Shown here piece after piece: positions 57,519 through 64,000 of a stretch of DNA of 64,000 nucleotides. The number at the start of each line of letters is the position of its first letter. The first letter of the stretch is position 1. Below the pieces are notes generated by a model. It was not told the DNA's origin and did not search any database. It saw only the letters and a list, made by a program, of their open reading frames with translations. Source of the stretch: Gnetum montanum (Eukaryota; Streptophyta; Gnetopsida; Gnetales; Gnetaceae); the NCBI GenBank assembly GCA_015680685.1, contig MNCI01029688.1:931978-995977 (forward strand). The letters run 5' to 3'. A program made the position numbers and the translations under genes.

Positions 57519-57960
57519 CTTCAAATAATAGAAAGTACAAAAAAATAACTAATTAGTAAAAAAGAAAAAAAAGACAATTAACTAGAAAACAAAAAAATGT
57601 TACATGACCAAAATACTTACAGTCGTCCTGGAGTTAAGACAATAAACTAACACCATATCCAACCCACCACTTAAAACACAAATAACACTTATGTCCTGGT
57701 GTCATGAAGGTAAACTGACACCATACTTAGTCCTAGAATTATGACTTAAAACTAATACCAACCCATATTTCAAACACATAAAATAATTCCCCAGTGGACA
57801 AGATATTGTAACAATTGTTGTAGAGATACTTGAATGCATATAAACATGTAAATTATTCATAGACAACAATTTACACTAACACTTAAGTGCATACTTAACT
57901 CACGTTGGACATTCCAAACAAAGCACTCACGTTGCATACTGAAATCAGGCACTCACGATA
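57519..57960 (+). repeat. Truncated spacer of the second Tat-1 unit
   Basis: This is homologous to 42540-42965, including the ATAAACTGACACCA units (57620-57770) and the start of the ACTCACGTTG array. Similarity ends at about 57960, after GCACTCACGATA. Sequence of a different kind (Tat-3 spacer) follows. Confidence 0.75.
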
Positions 57961-60330
57961 GGGGGTAGAAACATCCATACAACTTATAACCTTAGGAAAC
58001 CACCTAGAGGAAGGCCTCATCCATGCTAGCCAACATTTCCCAGAATGGGTATAACACTTTCCAGTGCTCACCAAGCCTTAATTCAATCCCAAGGTGATCC
58101 CACATAGCCTAAAACCCCACTAGGCATCCTCAACATCTTTGAAACCCTATCAAACCCGATCAAAAGTGCCCAAAACATTGAGATCTAGTGGAGCAACACT
58201 AAGGAGGGCTCCATCCACATTGGCCAATGTGGCTCTCATCTAGATGGAAGGGCTATAACCTCAATATGCCAAAATTAACCATTTAGTTTTGACTTTAACA
58301 CCCCCATTCTTGCCTCCAGTAATCAAAATGTGACAAAAAGAAAGTCAAGTTACATACCATCCACCCTTTCCATTTTAGGAAACCTTCCACCCATGCTAGC
58401 TAGTGTGGGTGCATTGTGAGTGACCCACAAAAACCTTATCATACCCAAAAATGGCCTCAAAAATTTCTCCAATAGCTTGAACACCTCTTACTAGTCTTTG
58501 GTAGGCAAAAATTGTCAAAATTTAAGTTAAAATTCATGACCAAAATCCTTTCCATGCTAGGGAACCCCTCATCCATGCTAGCCAACGTGGGTCTAGTGTG
58601 GGTACCATTGAGATATGCGATAAAACCCCATCTATAGTGAGAAATAGCATGGAAAATAACCTCACTGACCTTAGAATCCTATTAGATCCTTTGAAGATAA
58701 TTAGGTACCCCAAAATAAGCATAAAAATAGCAAAAAACAACCATTCCCCTTCCATCCATGTTGGAGCCATGTTGGTCAGTGTGGCTCTATGGGGGATGAC
58801 TATGAAAAATAGTAAATGACCTTTAAAATGATTGTTTTTTATTGCTAAAACCCTAATATCAAGATTGGAAAACCTAGGAGCTTATATGCATGGCTAATTT
58901 ACCATCAAAACCTATCAAAAGTTAATATCTTAAGGTATGCATACTAGGGGAGGCTAGAGCCATGCTGGGTAGTGTGGCTCTAGCATGGATAAGTTGCCTT
59001 ACCAATTTTGGTGGCACCTTGACACCCCCAAAAGCCAAAAACCTAGCTCAGTAGAGTCTAGAACCTCAACACCTTGAATTTATAGCCATTTTACCCCATT
59101 TGAACCATTAGAATGCATTAGAGTACTTTACCCATGCTAGAGTAAGGTTGCCTAGCATGGCTCAATGGTGGATAAGCATTCCACACCACAAACATCGATA
59201 AAATATAGCCATTTTTAGCAAAAACCTCAACTATCATTGCTAGCAACCCTAGAAGCCTAAAAACGTTGTCTATTTACCTATGAAACCACCTAAAAACAAA
59301 ACAAAAAGTTTATCCATGTTGATGGGTACTAGAGGCATGCTTGCTAGCATGATTGAAGCTTCCAACTTGGCTTTACATGTAAAAACCTCTTCAAACTAAC
59401 TCAAAACTTGAGTAGGAAGCCTAAAACTACAAAACCTTGGCTTTAGCTATAGATTGGTCATGTTTGATCCTATAATAACTCATATCTAGATCATCCACAT
59501 TAAGGACCCTTCCCATCCATCCTGGCTAGCATGGCTTTAGGGGGTATGACACTAAGACCTACTTTTTTTGCCATTTTTGACCACCAATGTGACCAATATT
59601 GATTGCTATGATCCTGTGTTGCCTTGGAAAGATACTAGAACCTTAATTTCAATCCTATGGACAACATAAAATACATTTTTCATAGTATTCACATTAGGGC
59701 CACATTGGCTAGTGTTTCTTCAATGTGTGTGATAGTCCAAGGCCCTAATGAGGGCTTCCAAAGGTTGAAATTGATGCCAAAATTAATCTATATCCTTCCC
59801 TAGTCAACTATGTTGACCATGTAAGCCATTGGGAGTTGAAAACTACTTAAAATTTACCTAGGAAATCATTTGATCAATCCATCCATGCTCGGGGTTACCC
59901 CACGCATGTTGGCCAACGTGGGTCCATAGTCAATGCCTAGAACACCTTGTTTTTTAACCTAAAATTACCTTAAAACAAGCTTCATAGATTCCAAAACTCA
60001 CATATTAGCTTTGTAGCCTTATACCATGGCCAACTAAGACCTTAAAATGGTAAAATGAGATGCTAAGGCCTAAAAATGGTAGAAATATAACCTTAGTTGA
60101 CCATGTTTGACCTTATTTTTCATACTTCTATTATGCTTCATCTTTGTTTGACCTTGTTTGACCTTCACTTGACCTTTGTTTCATTTTTATTCCATTTTTT
60201 ATCTATTATAGTCTAATTAAATCTTGTTCACATTGTATTTAGTATTGAAATAGCATGTATTTGCATAGTTTTATCATTTTGACATTATTTTCTCATTCTT
60301 ACCTAGGTGCCACTTAATGTGCTTATGGTT
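57961..60330 (+). repeat. Tat-3 spacer: about eleven diverged units of 187 bp
   Basis: I see no gene. A motif like CCATGCTAGCCAACGTGGGTC recurs near 58020, 58213, 58389, 58570, 58760, 58950, 59140, 59320, 59515, 59695 and 59890, a mean step of about 187 bases. Between motifs each unit has loosely similar AAAACC/CAAAA-rich sequence. Small open stretches here (58534-58819) are by-products. By comparison with Tat-2, this lies upstream of antisense exon 1 and before pol. Confidence 0.7.
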
Positions 60331-60339
60331 GACATGCAG
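60316..60339 (+). promoter_or_regulatory. Splice acceptor before Tat-3 pol
   Basis: ATGTGCTTATGGTTGACATGCAG ends ten bases before an ATG at 60349. Upstream, TAGGTGCCACTTA is shared with Tat-2 (26826-26838) and could hold the branch site. Confidence 0.5.
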
Positions 60340-60348
60340 GATTGGATT

Positions 60349-62500
60349 ATGAGTACCTAGAAGTAAATTAGTTTTCCTTTGAACCTAAGTGGATCTCACA
60401 GTGATGTTGAATGATGTATTGATCCTAATTTCCTAGATCTTAAGCTTGAGAGTATCATCGACCAGATAGCCTTAATAGAGAAACGTCTAGAGTGGCCTCA
60501 AAAATCTAGTTAAAACCCTTGACCTAGAAGCTAGTAACATTATCAAGGACTTTCTAGTTGATATTCCTATAAAAACACATAATGGTGAGAAGAAAATCCT
60601 AAAACTAAGTTCCTTTCTAGAACCTTAATAGGCTCAAGACATCACCAAGGTTCCACAAAATAACATTAAGGAATTTGCCTAGTCATATGAAGATATGTTA
60701 GGTGTACATCCATTTTTAATCCAACACAAAATCATACTCAATCCTAGCATTAGACCAGTTATGAAAAATTTTTATAAGACTAGATCTAATCTAGCCCTGG
60801 TAGTTCATGATGAAATCACAAAAGTATACCAAGCTGGTTTCATCAAAGTTGTTGATTCTACAGAATGGATGTCTAATATAGTGGTAGTCCTTAAGAAAAA
60901 TGGGAGTATATGTATTTGCATAGATTTCTGAGACCTAAATAAGACAACCATCAGAGATGATTTCCCATTGCCTAGTATTGATCAACTTATCCATACTATA
61001 GCTAGGCATGCCATATTATCCTTTATGGATGGATTCTCAAGATACAACCAAATTAGGATCAACCTAGAACATTAACTCATTACAACCTTCATGACCCCTT
61101 AGGGTACCTTTTGTTATACTATGATGTTCTTTGGTGTAAATAATGTAGGAGTAACATATCAAAGAGTCATGACATTGAATTTTATGTTTGCTTAAATATT
61201 ACATAGATGACATGGTTGTTAAGTTCAAAGTGGCCAATAACCATGCACATGATATTAACCTTGTACTTAAATGATGCCTCAAGTATCAGCATCAAATCAA
61301 CAATAAAAATTATGTCTTTGGTATCAAAATTGGTAAGATGCTTAGCTTTGTAGTATCTAAAGCAAGGATACATGTTAATCCTAATAAAGTTAAAGTCATT
61401 TCCAACTTGGCGACAACAACTACCCTTAAAAAGCTTCAGGGACTACAAGGCATATTACAGTTTATCTACAAGTTTATCACTAGCATTATAGATAAGTTAC
61501 AACCTATGCAATAATTTCTTAAGAAAGTTCACTATGAGGGGATAGCTCAATGCCAAGAAGCCTTTGAAAATATTAAGCAAGAGTTGGCATAATTATCGAT
61601 AGTTTATCCACCACAAAAGGATAAACCATTTTACATCTACCTTGCTATTTTTTATGTGTCTATTTCATTTCTATTCTATCAAAATAAGATGATGGAGTAG
61701 AGTTACTAGTCTACTACTTAAGCCATGCATTAGTTGTCCATGAGACATGATACACCGAAGTATAGAAGTACTATCTACCCCTAGCCTTCTCATTGAAGAT
61801 GTGGAGACACTACCTCTTTAGGAGCTATGTCAACATCATCTGCAAAGACAATGTACTTAGAGCCATAATGACCAACATCTATGAGAGTAATCATATAGTC
61901 TGATGGAAAGCGATAACAATGGAGTATGACCTTCAATAAATTTTTGAAGGATCAATGAAAGGTCAAGTCATAGCCATGAAACTTACCATTTTACCAATTC
62001 ATGACCATGCAACCATTAATCTTGAATTTCCTAATGAACATGTTAAAATCATTAGCCAAGTGCCCAAGAGATATGAGGTGGTCATGCACTTTGATCAAGC
62101 TTTAATTGCCCATGGGACTAGTGCCACTACCATCATAGCATTTCCATAAGGTGAAATCCAATCCTTCACCTATCATTTTGAATTTACTTTTACCAACAAT
62201 GTAGTGAAGTATGGGGGCTTGATCAAAGGAATGATGGTAGCTTATGACCTAGAAGTAAAACACTTAATGATCAAAGGTGATTTACAACTTATGGTCAACC
62301 AAGTAACTAAGGTTTACACATGTAAAGCCAAACATTTACAGCCTTACTATGCTCTAAGGAAGAAATTGATGCAACAATTTAAAGACATTAATATCCAACA
62401 TATACCCTAGAATGAAAATGCCATAGCCTATGCCATCACAATGCTAGCCCTTAGTGTGACACTTGATGTATTTAGCAAGTTTTTCATCTTAATTATGGAC
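60349..62500 (+). pseudogene. Tat-3 pol: N-terminal domain, reverse transcriptase, RNase H, second RNase H
   Basis: The N-terminal segment has LDLEASNIIKDFLVDIPIKT and ILKLSSFLEP. RT has IQHKIILNPSIRPVMKNF, DDFPLPSIDQL and FMDGFSRYNQIRIN. The catalytic motif reads YYIDDMVVK (about 61198), with I for the V found in the other copies. After it come FGIKIGKMLSFVVSKARIHV and PFYIYLAIFYVSIS. The second RNase H is at 62050-62400 (MHFDQALIAHGTSATTIIAF, KGDLQLMVNQVTKVYTCKAK). Its E-bearing motif has decayed to NNVVKYGGLI. Many stops and frameshifts are present. Confidence 0.85.
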
Positions 62501-62639
62501 TATGATATTCCCATCATGTAGAGAACTAAGGATATCTTTATAGTTGTAGTTCATACTACTCCTACAAAGGAGTTATATGATGCTATCAAGTTTTACCTTA
62601 TGCATGGTGAACCTTCACAAGGCCTGATTTCTACTCAAA

Positions 62640-63834
62640 AGGATGTTGTATGTAAATGATCAAAAAATTATGTCATAGTAGGTGATAACACATTATGTTG
62701 ATGGTCCTATGATGACATGTGATTAGTATGCTTGGGTAAAACTAAAGCCCACAAAATCCTAGATCAAGTTCACAAGGGTGTATGTGTGGGACATATAGGA
62801 CCTAGAGCTATGGCTACTAAGATTAAATGGCTAGGTTACTACTAGCCCTATATGGAAAGAAACTATCTACATAAGGTTAAACTTTGTGATACATGCCAAT
62901 GGTATAGTAACCTTATACACATAGTGCCAACTTAGTTACACACCACTCAAATAACTTGGCCATTTCAATAGTGGTGGCTGGATATCATTGGATACATAAT
63001 GCCTAAGTCTTTTGTGGGGCATAGATTTATCATCAATACAACTAAATACTTCACAAATTGGGTTGAAGTTATTTCCCTAAGAAGGAAGACATCTAAACAA
63101 GTCTTTAGATTCATTCTTGATAACATCATAGCCCATTTTGGCATTCATATGATCATAGTCACAAATAATGGACCATAGTTTAGTAGCTAGAAATTGAAAA
63201 AATTTCATCATGACCTAGGAATTAAGCACTCCTTCTCATCACCATATTACCCTCAAGCCAATGGACAGGCTGAAGTAAGCAACAAGGCCATCATCAACTT
63301 GCTTAAAAAGATGTTGACAATAGAAAATACAAGTGGTATGAGTAGCTTGTCAATGCATTTTGGGCCTACTAAACTACATTTTGAATAGTAATTAATGTAA
63401 CCCCATATAGCTTGGTTTATGATTCTAAAGCTATTTTATTCATTAAATTGAAGGTGATGTCACTCCAAGTAGCCTTGTCAAACTTCATCAATGACAAATA
63501 AAACAAGGAGCTATGCACCATGGACCTAGACTTGGTAGAGGAGAAATGGATGTGAATGCTTGCTCATATTGAGTGATACCACGAGAGGAAAAATGGGTGA
63601 CACTACCATTACCTGAACAAACACAAGATCAAGAAAGGTGACCTTGTCCTCAAAGCCATCCATGAGCCTGCAAAAAAATTCTTAGCTAGTTGGGAAGGGC
63701 ACTCCTTAGTTACTAAAGCCTATGAAAATGGAGCATTAAGAATAGCAGATATGGATGGAAATAAGTTGGCCAATATGATCAATCATTCCTATCTAAATCC
63801 TTACTACATGCATCCTACAAGAATTGACAACTAA
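62640..63834 (+). pseudogene. Tat-3 integrase
   Basis: The zinc-binding part (VHKGVCVGHIGPRAMATKIK, VKLCDTCQWY) runs 62770-62900. The core has LDIIGYIMPKSFVGHRFII. The second acidic motif reads VTNNGP, so the expected D is N. The third is intact ([14 protein letters not shown], 63242). A shift near 63330 leads to the remainder, and the C-terminal module ends NPYYMHPTRIDN at the stop 63832-63834. The element continues beyond this. Confidence 0.85.
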
Positions 63835-64000
63835 CATTAGAGACCTAGACAACCAATAACAAGCAAGCATGTAGATCTTTTTATAGAAAAAACTAACTAT
63901 TAAGCTTTGTATTAATTGTGATCTATGGTAACCTAGTTTTCTGATCATTTTTTAGGACCTTATTCATTACATCATAACAACATGTTTTCTTTATCTTGTT
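63835..64000 (+). other. Start of Tat-3 3' non-coding region
   Basis: This is AT-rich sequence after integrase. I do not see the TTAAACTA array that occupies this place in Tat-1 and Tat-2. The window ends before it could be judged fully. Confidence 0.4.

Larger units (their letters stand above)
34979..57960 (+). mobile_element. Tat-1 plus-strand tandem: LTR-internal-LTR-partial internal
   Basis: One full unit is LTR 34979-36925, gag-pro-spacer-pol, LTR 49905-51846. The second LTR is followed by its own primer-binding site, leader, gag and pro, and breaks off at about 57960 in the spacer. The left flank is GATAT at 34974-34978. There is no third LTR and no right-hand duplication. Such an LTR-internal-LTR-internal order usually comes from unequal recombination between two copies, or from insertion of one next to another followed by deletion. 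Confidence 0.85.
2157..64000 (+). mobile_element. Tat-3: outermost Tat-like Ty3/gypsy element, split by later insertions
   Basis: Three separated pieces look like parts of one plus-strand element: 2157-4529, 32749-34978 and 57961-64000. The first two carry consecutive exons of one antisense gene (exons 5-4, then 3-2-1). The split falls at the intron 3/exon 3 region, exactly where Tat-2 sits. The third piece supplies the spacer upstream of that gene and then a plus-strand RT-RNaseH-integrase ending at 63834. This is the order seen within the single Tat-2 copy. The 5' LTR, gag and pro are outside the window or lost, and the 3' LTR lies beyond 64000. That the three pieces belong to one element is inference from exon order and orientation. 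Confidence 0.65.

Noticed and set aside
58534-58819. Open stretches on both strands in the Tat-3 spacer
   Set aside because: Overlapping shadows in diverged 187 bp repeat units; neighbouring units do not keep them open.
1-64000. A functional host gene or tRNA gene
   Set aside because: No reading frame outside the retroelements showed recognisable host domains, and I saw no cloverleaf with A and B boxes. Faint or short RNA genes could be missed by eye.

Overview
This is plant nuclear DNA made almost entirely of nested, decayed Ty3/gypsy LTR retrotransposons. I see no intact host gene, tRNA, rRNA or CRISPR array. The elements have Tat/Ogre-type organisation (gag-pro, a long spacer, RT-RNaseH with an extra RNase H, then integrase). 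The nesting is deep and old, stop codons are frequent, and many CG sites look decayed to TG/CA. Together these suggest a large, slowly turning-over genome, for example a gymnosperm or a fern. The species is inference only.

Layout, outermost first. (1) Positions 1-2156 are the 3' end of a chromovirus (integrase, chromodomain, polypurine tract, LTR). (2) From 2157 to the right edge runs one Tat element, here called Tat-3, split by later insertions. Its pieces are 2157-4529, 32749-34978 and 57961-64000. (3) Tat-2 (4530 to about 32748, + strand) sits inside Tat-3. It has a split 2.3 kb 5' LTR, gag, pro, spacer, pol and a 3' LTR cut to 444 bp. (4) A Tat-1 element on the minus strand (6257-16054) sits inside the Tat-2 5' LTR, with a perfect 5 bp target duplication ACCCT. 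It has two LTRs, gag and pro but no pol. (5) A solo LTR of a fourth family (18487-19363, minus) lies in the Tat-2 gag. (6) A Tat-1 plus-strand array, LTR-internal-LTR-partial internal (34979-57960), sits in Tat-3. (7) An insertion of about 0.9 kb (about 2680-3565), with a perfect 26 bp palindrome and a TATA box, interrupts Tat-3.

The most interesting content is a spliced gene carried antisense inside these elements, between pro and RT. In Tat-2 it has eight recognisable exons on the minus strand (26262-21476), good GT/AG sites and its own TATA box. Tat-3 carries a diverged homologue, now split in two by the Tat-2 insertion. Tat-1 keeps what look like the first and last exons. All three pol reading frames begin 10-20 bases after an acceptor-like pyrimidine-AG. 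That suggests the spacer is an intron of the sense transcript, as in Ogre elements, so the antisense gene would lie inside the element's own intron.

Two other recurrent structures are not explained by coding. Imperfect ACGCT...AGCGT palindromes recur about every 180-195 bp in LTRs of Tat-1 and Tat-2 and in the Tat-3 spacer. Arrays of a 20-40 bp motif ending TTAAACTA or TATAAACTA flank pol on both sides in Tat-1 and Tat-2. In the minus-strand Tat-1 copy the two flanking arrays abut exactly where pol is missing. All boundaries and alignments were made by eye.
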